A stretch of 64,000 nucleotides of DNA from Brachionus koreanus. Taxonomy: Eukaryota; Rotifera; Eurotatoria; Ploima; Brachionidae. Where the stretch lies: NCBI GenBank assembly GCA_016987375.1, contig PJRA01000493.1:1137817-1201816 (forward strand). The letters are read 5' to 3'. Below the pieces are notes generated by a model that saw only the letters and a program-made list of their open reading frames with translations, was not told the origin of the DNA and ran no database searches. The translations under genes were made by a program, and so were the position numbers. The first letter of the stretch is position 1. Each line of letters starts with the position of its first letter. Positions 23,420 through 35,704 of the stretch are shown here, in pieces.

Positions 23420-25945
23420 TTATTTTGAACTTGGAAAACTTGCACTTTTGAAATTACAAATACCAATATTTTCATCAAATACTAATTCACCAGGACACAT
23501 TTTAAGAACTGCTAAATTATTGCCACAGTGCCAAAATGAATTGAAATTATTCGAATTCTTAAAAAGACCATTTGCTTGTGGACAAGAAAAACCTTGATTA
23601 AAAATTGTTTTTATCAACTTTTAGAAACAAATCAATTATAATTATTACTGTGTTCTCCAGGAAGTTTAGATGTTGAAGAAGATTGAATATTTATCATGTC
23701 AGAATTAAGATTATTTATCAATCTTGATTTCATTGAACAAATCTTTAATTCCACATCAAAAATTAAATTACCAGGACATTGTTTTAGATAAGCATAATTA
23801 TTTGAACAATGCCAAAATTTATTTGAATCTTGATCATTTGGAAAAAGTCCTGAAGATTGAGGACACTTGAAATTTTCATTCAAATTCACATTTGTGTTTG
23901 TTTTAGTCGAATAAGATTGTCTCGTAGTGAAATAGTTAGATGATGATCTTGTTGGTGCTGAATTTCTATGACAATTTGACTAAAATGAAAAATTAACAAA
24001 ACAGAACAAAATAAAAAAAGAATTCAAAAATTTACTGGTCTTGTTCTGACACATGTTTGTAAATTAAAATCAAACCAATAATTATTTGGACATTTTACAG
24101 TAGCTAGTGGATACGAAAATCCTTTCATACACACTCGGAAATATTCACAACCATTTTGACTGACAATGTACTTGTTTTCATGTCCAGAACAAACACTTGA
24201 TAAATGAGAATGAATTGAAGTTGTTGGTTTAAATGAATGAGAATGAGTGTGATGATGATTATGTCTAGTTGTTGTTGGTTTATTTGATGTTGTTGCAGTT
24301 GCTGTTGCAGTTGAAGATTTTATGGTATTTGATAAACATTGTGAATCACTTAGAATATGATTCAATATTTTCATCAATGGATATTTGCCTTGATTGCAAA
24401 AATTTCCTTTAAAATCATCGAAATCGATCTATTAAATAAACATTTTAGATCAAATTTATTCAAATAGTTAAATAAAAATTACAGCCCAAATCATTGCACC
24501 TCCAAGACACATGTCTTTGATATAATTTGCTTTCATTACAATTGACTCTTGATTTTCGTAACCAATCCATTCATTTCCATATGTTAAACCAACAGCTCCA
24601 TATTCAGTATCAACTTTTTCAACTAGATTGTTTTCGTTAATTATTTGACATATCTGTTAAAATCAGATTTTAATTTTTTTTTTAGCAACAATAGAAAAAT
24701 AGAAATTGATTTTATTTACTTCAAAATAAGACAAAACACCAGCTTCTTTTGTATATTGACCAGCTTTTGAAGAGCCCATTGATGGTGAACCAATTTGATT
24801 TAATTTTGAATCTTGTAATTTAAAACCTCTTCCATAAAAAGCCAAGCCAAGAATTAGCTTTTCCTTGGGACAGCCTTTATCTAACCAATATTTTACAGCC
24901 CAGTTCTTTCATTATTTAAAGATTAAAATTTATTTTTAGTTTTATTTTTTCATGTTTTTACTGCATTCAATGTATTTTGCCATGACATATCATTTATTTT
25001 AGGATACAATGCTGAATGAAAACCTGTTTTGCTACTCCAAGAACCATGAAACTAAAATAGATTATTTTCATTTAATTTGATTATTTGTTTAAATACAATC
25101 ATTTAATTACATCATAAGCCATTAAATTAATAAAATCAACTGATTGACTTATCTTTTCAATTTCATATGAAGTATCTATTGTTCCTTTACCAGCCGATAC
25201 TGCAATTGACAATTCAAGACGATTCTTTTCCGTAAGACTTTCTTCTTCAAATGATTTTCTCAATTCCTTTTAAAATGAAAATTTAAATAAATAAATAATG
25301 GAATCCAAATTGTGAAAAAAAAGAATACTTTTAATAATTGAGTAAATTGTGTTTTTTTAACAACTGGAAATTCCCAATCAACATCTAAGCCATCAAAATT
25401 GTATTTTCTCAAAAATGCAATTGAATTTTGAGCAAATTTTTTCAATGTTTCTTCACTCTCCACAACTATTCACAAATACAAAATAATATGTCAAAAAAAG
25501 CAAAGTAAAAAAATAAATTACCTAAATTGAATCCAACTGAACCTTGAGCCCATCCACCAACAGCCAAAAGTATTTTTAATTTTGGATTGATCAATTTCAA
25601 AACCATTATTCTTTCATACATACCTGGACCATTATCAATACCAAGATCACTTTCTTCAGTATTTGCCAATGAATAATTTTCAATTTTTGCAAAAGCATAT
25701 ACAACATGAGTGCACAATTTTGGATCAACATCTTCTGGATAAAATTCTGCACCAGTTGGTCTCAATTGAGCCCAATTTGTAAAGTAACTTTTAAATTTTA
25801 AATAAAATTATTTTTAAACAATGAATAAAATATTCTCAAAAGAAAAAGAAAATTACCAGATTTTTTTGAAATCAGCTAAGCATTCATTAGTTATACTTGC
25901 AAATAGAATTACAATTAAAGAAATAAAATTTTTACCAATGATCAT
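23420..25945 (-). CDS. Secreted GH18 chitinase with three chitin-binding domains, copy A
   Basis: A secreted enzyme that cleaves beta-1,4 bonds in chitin. Ten exons: 25945-25857, 25787-25522, 25465-25329, 25266-25111, 25051-24962, 24905-24720, 24653-24483, 24428-24036, 23979-23649 and 23592-23420, giving 663 residues, all frames open. A signal peptide ([17 protein letters not shown]) precedes the GH18 start [16 protein letters not shown] (about 105-109) and the catalytic [11 protein letters not shown] with Glu150 are intact. FYGRGF and GAMIWAIDFDDF are late GH18 motifs. A Thr/His-rich linker leads to three six-Cys peritrophin-type (CBM14) domains, each with a motif like FWHCSNN or YFRVC. This copy has DVELKIC and CGNNLAVLK where B and C have DVKLKIC and CSNNLAVIK. 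Confidence 0.93.
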
Positions 25946-26033
25946 TTTTATATCATTCAATATTTATTTATTCTTTTCTATTGAATTTTTATTTCTTTTG
26001 TAATTTTTATGTTGGTCATTGAAAATTTTTCAA

Positions 26034-26044
26034 CTATTTATATA
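26034..26044 (-). promoter_or_regulatory. TATA box of chitinase copy A
   Basis: TATATAAATAG on the minus strand, 89 nt before the ATG at 25945. The same word lies at the same relative place in copies B and C. Confidence 0.7.
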
Positions 26045-26335
26045 GCTGAACAGGAAACGCAACACTTGTTAAAATCATTTATTTCAATAAAAACAAGCAT
26101 TGAACTTGAACTCCTGTCTCATAAAGTCTTGTCATACTTGTTAAAACACTAACCAAAAAGTGCAGTGTTTTATTTAAGAAAATATTAATTAACTTTTTCT
26201 AATTTAAGTTGTTGACTTTATTTAAGTAATTTGATGCAAAACACCTATCGCATTCATATTGTAAATATACTGTCCTTTTTTTTTAGTTAGATAAAAAATT
26301 AAAAAGGCTTTAAGCAATTTATTGTCATTTTTACT

Positions 26336-27241
26336 AATTATAGCCTTAAATTTAATTTTAATAATTTCGTTTTTCAAATTAATTAATTTTAAAATTTTTT
26401 TAATTTATTTTCTTTATACTTTTCCAATTAATTATTTTTATATTTTCAATTGATTTTTAAGATCTAATTCAATTTGATTTTCTAATTATTATGCAATTTA
26501 GGAACATCATTTCTGATGCAATACCTCACTTAATATATTATTTTAGAATTTTGGTCATATAAAAACAATTCTATTTATCATTGTAGAATTTAGTCTGGCT
26601 TATAATAAAAATATAATAACTTAGGTTTAAAATTGGACGCTCTTAATTTGCACTTGTTTTAAAAATTAAAAAAAAATAAAATTTTGAAATTTACTAAAAT
26701 GGTTTTTGGCCAAAACATGCTGTATAGAAAAGACAATTGATTGTTTAATTTTGGTTTCTCAGAATTTTAAAAAAAATAAAAATTATTCCTGCTTTTAATA
26801 AATATAGTTAACAGTTTTGTTTATCAAAAAAAGTGCTGGACTTTGTCAATAGACTGCCAAAAATTTGTTCTTGCCGTTTTAAAAATAAAATTTAAAATTT
26901 GAGGCATATTGTTGTTCTAAAGAATTTTCTTTTGTAGATAGAAGACAAAAATGATGAACAAATATAGAAATTTTTTTCAATGAATAGTCATATATTTATT
27001 AGTTTATTGAATAAATATTAATAGCACCATTTATAAGCAACATATATTTTATAAACCTAGATAAAAGATGTTCATACTTTTAGAGAAAGGATACTATTCT
27101 CTCAATTTATAGAACTTTTAAAGATCATAATTGATTGACTTTCCACTGATAAGTTAAGCTTTAAAAAATATAAGAGGGAACCAGATTTTTCTGAATTTTG
27201 GAAAAAAGCTATTCAATATTTTAACAAAAACAGAAAATTCA
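26336..27241. other. Intergenic stretch between chitinase A and the hAT MITE
   Basis: AT-rich, with no coding frame or repeat that could be identified. Confidence 0.45.
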
Positions 27242-27249
27242 ATTAGGAT

Positions 27250-27721
27250 TAGTGTTGGTATCCGTACACACGGTCAGTGATCCAGTATAAATTTTTGTGG
27301 CCTGGACCGTATTCGCCTTACTCGGCAAACTATTAGCGGACGGTATTTTGGCCAGCCTCCCCACCGGTCTCATTTTATGACCACCGAAAAATACGGCCAA
27401 CTAAATACGGGCGGCCATTAATACGGCCAACTAGTATATGAGCTATATTTGTTAAATTGAAATATTTTTGATTCAAATTTTAAAAATATTTAAATTGTCT
27501 TTGATTCTTAATTTTTTCAAATTTTTAATTATAATTAATTAATTAAATAATTAAAACCTTTATTTCGTTTGGGAGACCGGCAAAATAACCGCCAGCATTT
27601 TTTTGGTCCTATTTTTTTGTTTTTGGTAAAAATTACGGGCCAAATGGACGTCCACATCTTTATTTGGCCGTATTTTTTGGTAGCGATTTGGACCGGTTTG
27701 CTAAGACCGTATCCAACACTA
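27250..27721. mobile_element. hAT-type MITE with 8-bp target duplication
   Basis: A 472-bp non-coding element. An exact 8-bp duplication ATTAGGAT flanks it at 27242-27249 and 27722-27729. The ends are inverted: TAGTGTTGGTATCCG at the left and CGTATCCAACACTA at the right (imperfect). An 8-bp target duplication with TAGTG ends is diagnostic of the hAT superfamily. Subterminal ATACGGCC words recur at both ends. It is markedly GC-richer than its surroundings. No transposase is present, so it depended on one supplied elsewhere. Confidence 0.88.
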
Positions 27722-27729
27722 ATTAGGAT

Positions 27730-28980
27730 AGCTTTCTTTAGTTCAACAACTTGATTAGAGTCGTTGGTTTTAACGAACTGACGATGTAAGCTCTCAATTT
27801 GTTCGTATAAGAACTACCTCATAAGTTATATGTTTGAGCTATATTATTGTAATTGCTTTACATAAAAAATCAACAAAAACAATCGAAATACACTATGATA
27901 ATAAAGGCTCAAGATTGGTATTTAATAATATGATTGGTATTCTCTAATACTAATTATATTGAAATTGAAAATTATTATTTTTAATTTTTTAATAAATCTA
28001 AATTTATATATATATATAAAAAGAAATTTTTTTGATACCATAGAAAAATAATTAGCTCATAATAAAAGTAAAATTAGACCTTTATTCAAAAATTTAATCA
28101 ATTTAAAATCAAGATGATTAACTTGTTGACAATCAAATTTTTATTTATTATTTTTTAAGTCCAAGCCTCATAGGCAAAAAATAAAAAAAAATAAAAAAAG
28201 TTAAATTAGTTCGATGTCGTATTATAATTACCAATTTAAGTATAAATATTAAGAAAAAGTATAAAAATATTTAAGTCACAATAAATTATGAAATTATGAT
28301 AAGTATTATTTAAAAAAACAAATTATGTTAAAAAATTTTACTTTTAAAAAATCATTTAAAATTTTAAACAAATAAAGATGATCTAATTTTTGTGAAATTT
28401 AATTAATATTTTCTATGTAATGAATTCTATAATAATCATTTCAATAAAACGTATTATCTATGAAAATTAACTTTTCTCTTTATTTTAGCATTCTATTTAA
28501 ACATTTTCTATAAAATTATCTGTTTTCAAATTTGATAGATAAAAGAATTTAGCTTATGAATCATATTTAAATTTGGAAATTTTTTTCTATAAACTAATAA
28601 CAATGGCTAACACTAGATTTTGAGCCCCAAACTAATAAAAAGTTTTAAAATAGCTCTTGCATAATAGCTGTTGACTCAAAAATACAGCTTTTCAATCAAT
28701 TGAATCAATTATGATCATAAAAATCCGTCAAAAAATTATACTCTCTGGATTTAATCAAACCCCATTTTGTCACTAAAGTCTTTGATATAACATTTTTCAA
28801 ATAAGAAAAAAATTGAAATTTAATGCTCCACAAGTCTTCTGGAATACTGATGAGCATTTCTGCATTTCCTGAAATTCTTATTTTTCATTCGAATCCGAAT
28901 ATTTTGATCAGCAGCTAGCTATTAACAGAAAATTTTTCCTGCCGTAGAGGCAAGTTCTATATCCATTATAAAGAAAGGTT
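27730..28980. other. Intergenic stretch, no gene seen
   Basis: AT-rich DNA with a short (TA)n run near 28005-28018. Nothing else was supported. Confidence 0.45.
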
Positions 28981-28984
28981 TTTT

Positions 28985-29247
28985 TTCAGGTCTTAACCCT
29001 TTATTTGTTTAATTATTTTGAGTATCCGACAAATGTCAAAGTTGCCCTTTTTACAGACGAACTTTGCATTTGGTACACAAATAAGTCAAAAACAGAAATC
29101 AAACAAATATTACAGACTCTTGGTCTTCAGACCAGCAGGCCTGGGAAGAAACTTTTTTTTTTTTTGATCCTATTCTATCCTAGTGAGGAGCTCATCTCCT
29201 TTTCAAGTACCTTTTTGAGCAACAGCTCCGATCTGACACAGAGGCTA
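28985..29247 (+). mobile_element. LINE reverse-transcriptase fragment cut by the gap
   Basis: Plus-strand pieces LNPLFV (compare the RT motif SP-x-LF) and then, one frame over, VKVALFTDELCIWYTNKSKT. The latter matches the RT catalytic region, where FADD is usual; here it reads FTDE, so the active site is changed. From 29150 a T-run and GATCCTATTCTATCCTAGTG begin another fragment, probably the 3' end of a minus-strand retroposon, which runs into the Ns. Confidence 0.6.
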
Positions 29248-30144
29248 NNNNNNNNNNNNNNNNNNNNNNNNNNNNNNNNNNNNNNNNNNNNNNNNNNNNN
29301 NNNNNNNNNNNNNNNNNNNNNNNNNNNNNNNNNNNNNNNNNNNNNNNNNNNNNNNNNNNNNNNNNNNNNNNNNNNNNNNNNNNNNNNNNNNNNNNNNNNN
29401 NNNNNNNNNNNNNNNNNNNNNNNNNNNNNNNNNNNNNNNNNNNNNNNNNNNNNNNNNNNNNNNNNNNNNNNNNNNNNNNNNNNNNNNNNNNNNNNNNNNN
29501 NNNNNNNNNNNNNNNNNNNNNNNNNNNNNNNNNNNNNNNNNNNNNNNNNNNNNNNNNNNNNNNNNNNNNNNNNNNNNNNNNNNNNNNNNNNNNNNNNNNN
29601 NNNNNNNNNNNNNNNNNNNNNNNNNNNNNNNNNNNNNNNNNNNNNNNNNNNNNNNNNNNNNNNNNNNNNNNNNNNNNNNNNNNNNNNNNNNNNNNNNNNN
29701 NNNNNNNNNNNNNNNNNNNNNNNNNNNNNNNNNNNNNNNNNNNNNNNNNNNNNNNNNNNNNNNNNNNNNNNNNNNNNNNNNNNNNNNNNNNNNNNNNNNN
29801 NNNNNNNNNNNNNNNNNNNNNNNNNNNNNNNNNNNNNNNNNNNNNNNNNNNNNNNNNNNNNNNNNNNNNNNNNNNNNNNNNNNNNNNNNNNNNNNNNNNN
29901 NNNNNNNNNNNNNNNNNNNNNNNNNNNNNNNNNNNNNNNNNNNNNNNNNNNNNNNNNNNNNNNNNNNNNNNNNNNNNNNNNNNNNNNNNNNNNNNNNNNN
30001 NNNNNNNNNNNNNNNNNNNNNNNNNNNNNNNNNNNNNNNNNNNNNNNNNNNNNNNNNNNNNNNNNNNNNNNNNNNNNNNNNNNNNNNNNNNNNNNNNNNN
30101 NNNNNNNNNNNNNNNNNNNNNNNNNNNNNNNNNNNNNNNNNNNN
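29248..30144. other. Assembly gap (Ns)
   Basis: 897 undetermined bases. The gap lies between the inverted chitinase copies A and B and right next to the 3' end of VMP1, so the size and orientation of sequence across it depend on scaffolding. Confidence 1.
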
Positions 30145-30161
30145 AAAAATTAATCAAAAAT

Positions 30162-31445
30162 TTAATCATTTGAAACTTTTTTCTTGTTCGACTCGACATG
30201 GTGGCTATTTAAACGCTTATAACGTTGTTGGGCCAACGAGTTTACAATTGAAACAACAAAGAAAAGTATCATTAGCAAGACTACTTTGCCCAATATCCAT
30301 GATAAAACGCTTTCGCTTCCACCTAAGCCCTCATTACTTCCGCGAGTTCTATGCAACTTTTTTTTTTCGCCACTAAGCCATTCTTCGAAAAGAGGCTGAA
30401 TCTTTGAGCCAACATAGGGCACATTGGTAAGCATGGCAAACAAATTGTCCAAATGATGTTGACTGAATAGAAAAATAACAAACATTTTTTGTATATGCAT
30501 TTTAATGATTGCTTTACCGATCAAAGTCGCTCCAAAGAATGTCCAAAATTTGACCAAAAAATGGCCACATGTAATTCCTGCTAGGTCAAAAAGCGGATTT
30601 GGTATCGAGGCGCACAACAATATACCGATGAAGCCGACTTTTTTGATTATTTTAAAAACACTCAAGCGAATTTTGTCCAAACCACTCAACTTTATTGAAC
30701 CATCTTTCTCCGCCTCGAGCAAATGTTCAAATTCTTCGAGCTCTTCGTTGTCAGAATCATCTTCTTTTTTGTGATTTTCTTTGCCTGACAAAGCGGCCGC
30801 ACGAGCCATAAAATAAGGCGGCAGCTCTCCAATCGCAGTGCCTGCACCCCACATGAAAGACTCCAGGCGCACTTTTGACATAATAGACAAAATGGTGATT
30901 ACGCTGGACCCAGTTTCAGTCGAGTTCGGACAAATGATGTCGTCTGGATATGGCGGCTCTGGAAATTCAAGACTATTGCATTCGTATGCAGCCAATGTTA
31001 CTTGAGCAATAAATGGGCCTAAATATAACAAAAATGTGTGCAAACCGGTGCCAAGGCCGATTGACGATGCGACACCAAGGCCAAGCCAGTAGGCGCACCA
31101 TAAAAACTGCTTGCGAAAATAAAGCAATATGGGCAAGTGAGAACCTTCTATGTAAAAACCACTTGTAATCAAACTTGACATAATCAAAAAACTTAGAACT
31201 AGTTTTCGATAGGTAAGCAATTTACAAAAGTAATAGAATAAAATTTCGAACAATTCTAGTAGAAAATAATATGTTGTTTGAATTGGACGACGCCAAATAA
31301 CAAACTTGGCCATTTCTTCTTTATTCAAATGCGTGTGTGTCTTTACCAAAGGCTTTGGTTTGCTCTTTTTTCCAGTATTTTTTCTATTTTTTAGATTATC
31401 CGATTTTTTGGGTTTAACTTGATTTGTCTGTGAATCAGAAGACAT
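30162..31445 (-). CDS. VMP1: Vacuole membrane protein 1 (VMP1)
   Basis: A multi-spanning ER membrane protein of the DedA/VTT superfamily, a lipid scramblase needed for autophagosome formation and ER contact-site control. It is a single 427-codon exon (human VMP1 is 406 aa). Family hallmarks are dense: GLGTGLHTFLLYLGP at about 130-144, LAAYECNS then FPEPPYPDDIICP at about 151-173, and WGAGTAIGELPPYFMARAA at about 199-217. An acidic loop (EEDDSDNEELEEFE-like) follows, as in other VMP1 proteins. Hydrophobic segments lie near 55-75, 80-98, 112-150 and toward the C-terminus (LLMILFFVVSIVNS). The N-terminus is Lys-rich and cytosolic-like. An AG (TTTCTAG) ends one base before the ATG. The stop is 18 bases from the gap. 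No truncation seen. Confidence 0.96.
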   Translation of the reverse strand: MSSDSQTNQVKPKKSDNLKNRKNTGKKSKPKPLVKTHTHLNKEEMAKFVIWRRPIQTTYYFLLELFEILFYYFCKLLTYRKLVLSFLIMSSLITSGFYIEGSHLPILLYFRKQFLWCAYWLGLGVASSIGLGTGLHTFLLYLGPFIAQVTLAAYECNSLEFPEPPYPDDIICPNSTETGSSVITILSIMSKVRLESFMWGAGTAIGELPPYFMARAAALSGKENHKKEDDSDNEELEEFEHLLEAEKDGSIKLSGLDKIRLSVFKIIKKVGFIGILLCASIPNPLFDLAGITCGHFLVKFWTFFGATLIGKAIIKMHIQKMFVIFLFSQHHLDNLFAMLTNVPYVGSKIQPLFEEWLSGEKKKLHRTRGSNEGLGGSESVLSWILGKVVLLMILFFVVSIVNSLAQQRYKRLNSHHVESNKKKVSND

Positions 31446-32788
31446 TCTAGAAATAGTTGAATAATTGTTTTGTTCAATGATGGTGTTGCTCGATTAGTTC
31501 CGAATTTTATTTTTAATTTTTTTTATTTTTAATAGACTAAAAAATAAAATAAAGGTTTAAGCTGACGTGTTTTTTTTTTATTTTAATAAATTCAACTATT
31601 TTATCAAAAGGTCTCTGTAAGCAAAAAAATAAGCGCCATAAGCGAAGAAAATTCTAAAGTTATTTGGATGATTTTTTTCTCAAAAAGATTGGCAAAGCTT
31701 TGATGGCTAAGAACCTCGAATGAGCATACTGTGAAGAGTAATCAAAAATCTCAATTTGGAAATAATAATATTTTAATTTAAAAAAAAAATAAATTGCTTA
31801 GAATAGATTGTGAGACTGAATGAATTAGTGTTTTGAACGAATAGTGACATGAAATTTGGAATTAAAGTCCGAGAAGAATTTTTTTTTATATTTAAGAGAA
31901 AATTCGTATAAGAAAAGCAAAATAAACTTAAATTTTTGTTTTATTAAATGAGCTTATTTGATACGAAATTAGTATTTGCGCTTTGCAAGCTTTTTCGTAC
32001 TTGAATTTTATTTCTAAAATTAATAAATATTTTTTCTTTTTTATATTTTTTTAGTGCGTGTTTTTATTTAAATTAAAAAATTTCATCTTATGATTTACCT
32101 TTTTTATTTAAAAAACTAAAGCTATTGCTAAAATAAAAACCATATAGCATTTAATACTAGGAATGCCAACGATTTTATGGACTAAATTAGATCTTGAATA
32201 CAATTTTTTTCCTCAAAGTAAATTTTTTAAAAAAATAAAAGCGCGAAATGAGAAATTTGTTAAAATTGAAAAAATCAATAGTCAATTGTAATTATATTAA
32301 AATAATTTAGAGGACCAGAAAAAAAAATCTTTTAGCTTGGGATTATAAAATCAGTAATTATTATTCAATTATTTAAGAAATGCAATTTAAAATTTCTAGG
32401 ATAAAATGTTATCAAAATTTTAAAAAGCCGATTTTTTAAATTAAAATAAATAAAAAAATTTAAGTTACCTTTATTTAAAAAGCAATTGAATTAAAAAAAA
32501 CACTTCTTAAAAAAAGGAATTATGATCTTTTAAGGATTGTTGATGAAATTTAGATTAGTGCTAAAGAATTGAATTACTTGGGTTGAATTAAAATTCATAA
32601 TAAGTTATATAATAAAAATATTATGAAAATAATAACAAAATAATTTATTTAAAGAATTAGAAAAGAAATATTTTGATCCATGAAGAGAGACTATGCTTAA
32701 AACAACATTAAATAATAATTAAAATTCTAATAAAAAATTTTCATAAAAATTGAAAAATGAATTAAAATTAAATTTAAAACTTTAATTA
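31446..32788. other. Divergent intergenic region between VMP1 and chitinase B block
   Basis: AT-rich and without a recognisable gene. It should contain the VMP1 promoter, but no element could be named. Confidence 0.45.
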
Positions 32789-33077
32789 ATAAAAATGACA
32801 ATAAATTGCTTAGAGCCTTTTTATTTTTTATCTAACTAAAAAAAAGGGACAGTATATTTACAATATGAATGCGATAGGTGTTTTGCATCAAATTACTTAA
32901 ATAAAGTCAACAACTTAAATTAGAAAAAGTTAATTAATATTTTCTTAAATAAAACACTGCACTTTTTGGTTAGTGTTTTAACAAGTATGACAAGACTTTA
33001 TGAGACAGGAGTTCAAGTTAAATGCTTGTTTTTATTGAAATAAATGATTTTAACAAGTGTTGCGTTTCCTGTTCAGC

Positions 33078-33088
33078 TATATAAATAG
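33078..33088 (+). promoter_or_regulatory. TATA box of chitinase copy B
   Basis: TATATAAATAG, 99 nt upstream of the ATG at 33177, inside the duplicated upstream region that all three copies share. Confidence 0.7.
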
Positions 33089-33176
33089 TTGAAAAATTTT
33101 CAATGACCAACATAAAAATTACAAAAGAAATAAAAATTCAATAGAAAAGAATAAATAAATATTGAATGATATAAAA

Positions 33177-35704
33177 ATGATAATTAATAAAAATTTTATT
33201 TCTATAATTGTAATTCTATTTGCAAGTATAACTAATGAATGCTTAGCTGATTTCAAAAAAATCTGGTAATTTTCTTTTTTCTTTTGAGAATATTTTATTC
33301 ATTGTTTAAAAATAATTTTATTTAAAATTTAAAAGTTACTTTACAAATTGGGCTCAATTGAGACCAACTGGTGCAGAATTTTATCCAGAAGATGTTGATC
33401 CAAAATTGTGCACTCATGTTGTATATGCTTTTGCAAAAATTGAAAATTATTCATTGGCAAATACTGAAGAAAGTGATCTTGGTATTGATAATGGTCCAGG
33501 TATGTATGAAAGAATAATGGTTTTGAAATTGATCAATCCAAAATTAAAAATACTTTTGGCTGTTGGTGGATGGGCTCAAGGTTCAGTTGGATTCAATTCA
33601 GGTAATTTATTTTTTCACTTTGCTTTTTTTGACATATTATTTTGTATTTGTGAATAGTTGTGGAGAGTGAAGAAACATTGAAAAAATTTGCTCAAAATTC
33701 AATTGCATTTTTGAGAAAATACAATTTTGATGGCTTAGATGTTGATTGGGAATTTCCAGTTGTTAAAAAAACACAATTTACTCAATTATTAAAAGTATTC
33801 TTTTTTTTTCACAATTAGGATTCCATTATTTATTTATTTAAATTTTCATTTTAAAAGGAATTGAGAAAATCATTTGAAGAAGAAAGTCTTACGGAAAAGA
33901 ATCGTCTTGAATTGTCAATTGCAGTATCGGCTGGTAAAGGAACAATAGATACTTCATATGAAATTGAAAAGATAAGTCAATCAGTTGATTTTATTAATTT
34001 AATGGCTTATGATGTAATTAAATGATTGTATTTAAACAAATAATTGAATTAAATGAAAATAATCTATTTTAGTTTCATGGTTCTTGGAGTAGCAAAACAG
34101 GTTTTCATTCAGCATTGTATCCTAAAATAAATGATATGTCATGGCAAAATACATTGAATGCAGTAAAAACATGAAAAAATAAAACTAAAAATAAATTTTA
34201 ATCTTTAAATAATGAAAGAACTGGGCTGTAAAATATTGGTTAGATAAAGGCTGTCCCAAGGAAAAGCTAATTCTTGGCTTGGCTTTTTATGGAAGAGGTT
34301 TTAAATTACAAGATTCAAAATTAAATCAAATTGGTTCACCATCAATGGGCTCTTCAAAAGCTGGTCAATATACAAAAGAAGCTGGTGTTTTGTCTTATTT
34401 TGAAGTAAATAAAATCAATTTCTATTTTTCTATTGTTGCTAAAAAAAAAATTAAAATCTGATTTTAACAGATATGTCAAATAATTAACGAAAACAATCTA
34501 GTTGAAAAAGTTGATACTGAATATGGAGCTGTTGGTTTAACATATGGAAATGAATGGATTGGTTACGAAAATCAAGAGTCAATTGTAATGAAAGCAAATT
34601 ATATCAAAGACATGTGTCTTGGAGGTGCAATGATTTGGGCTGTAATTTTTATTTAACTATTTGAATAAATTTGATCTAAAATGTTTATTTAATAGATCGA
34701 TTTCGATGATTTTAAAGGAAATTTTTGCAATCAAGGCAAATATCCATTGATGAAAATATTGAATCATATTCTAAGTGATTCACAATGTTTATCAAATACC
34801 ATAAAATCTTCAACTGCAACAGCAACAACATCAAATAAACCAATAACAACAACAACTAGACATAATCATCATCACACTCATTCTCATTCATTTAATCCAA
34901 CAACTTCAATTCATTCTCATTTATCAAGTGTTTGTTCTGGACATGAAAACAAGTACATTGTCAGTCAAAATGGTTGTGAATATTTCCGAGTGTGTATGAA
35001 AGGATTTTCGTATCCACTAGCTACTGTAAAATGTCCAAATAATTATTGGTTTGATTTTATTTTACAAACATGTGTCAGAACAAGACCAGTAAATTATTAA
35101 TTTCTTTTTTTATTTTGTTCGGTTTTGTTAATTTTTCATTTTAGTCAAATTGTCATAGAAATTCAGTACCAACAAGATCATCATCTAACTATTTCACTAC
35201 GAGACAATCTTATTCAACTAAAACAAACACAAATGTGAATTTGAATGAAAATTTCAAGTGTCCTCAATCTTCAGGACTTTTTCCAAATGATCAAGATTCA
35301 AATAAATTCTGGCATTGTTCAAATAATTATGCTTATCTAAAACAATGTCCTGGTAATTTAATTTTTGATGTAAAATTAAAGATTTGTTCAATGAAATCAA
35401 GATTGATAAATAATCTTAATTCTGACATGATAAATATTCAATCTTCTTCAACATCCAAACTTCCTGGAGAACACAGTAATAATTATAATTGATTTGTTTC
35501 TAAAAGTTGATAAAAACAATTTTTTATCAAGGTTTTTCTTGTCCACAAGCAAATGGTCTTTTTAAGAATTCGAATAATTTCAATTCATTTTGGCACTGTA
35601 GCAATAATTTAGCAGTTATTAAAATGTGTCCTGGTGAATTAGTATTTGATGAAAATATTGGTATTTGTAATTTCAAAAGTGCAAGTTTTCCAAGTTCAAA
35701 ATAA
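33177..35704 (+). CDS. Secreted GH18 chitinase with three chitin-binding domains, copy B
   Basis: Exons are 33177-33265, 33336-33601, 33658-33794, 33858-34013, 34073-34162, 34219-34404, 34471-34641, 34696-35088, 35145-35475 and 35532-35704, giving 663 residues. Every junction is GT-AG and keeps frame; introns are 54-70 nt. Architecture is the same as copy A: signal peptide ([17 protein letters not shown]), GH18 with Glu150 in DGLDVDWE, Thr/His-rich linker, and three CBM14-type domains in exons 8, 9 and 10. Differences from A and C include Asn4, a Ser in GFNS at the exon 2/3 junction, and Val for Ala in NSVPTR. The short ATG frame before exon 10 is intronic sequence, since exon 9 splices out 56 nt that hold an in-frame stop. 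Confidence 0.93.

Larger units (their letters stand above)
23250..26335 (-). repeat. Segmental duplication block A (inverted)
   Basis: About 3.1 kb carrying chitinase copy A with its promoter. In reverse complement it matches block B (32789-35870) and block C (42112-45190) nearly base for base, including introns. The promoter-side border is at the AAAATGACAATAAATTGCTT word. The downstream border is near 23250, after ATTGAATCTAGATTTATATT in coding sense. Confidence 0.92.

Noticed and set aside
29005..30199. Long open frames across the N gap on both strands
   Set aside because: They are made almost entirely of undetermined residues. Only the LINE RT fragment left of the gap and VMP1 right of it are supported.
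30170..30774. Plus-strand open frames within VMP1
   Set aside because: They are antisense to a complete conserved VMP1 frame, with no motif of their own.
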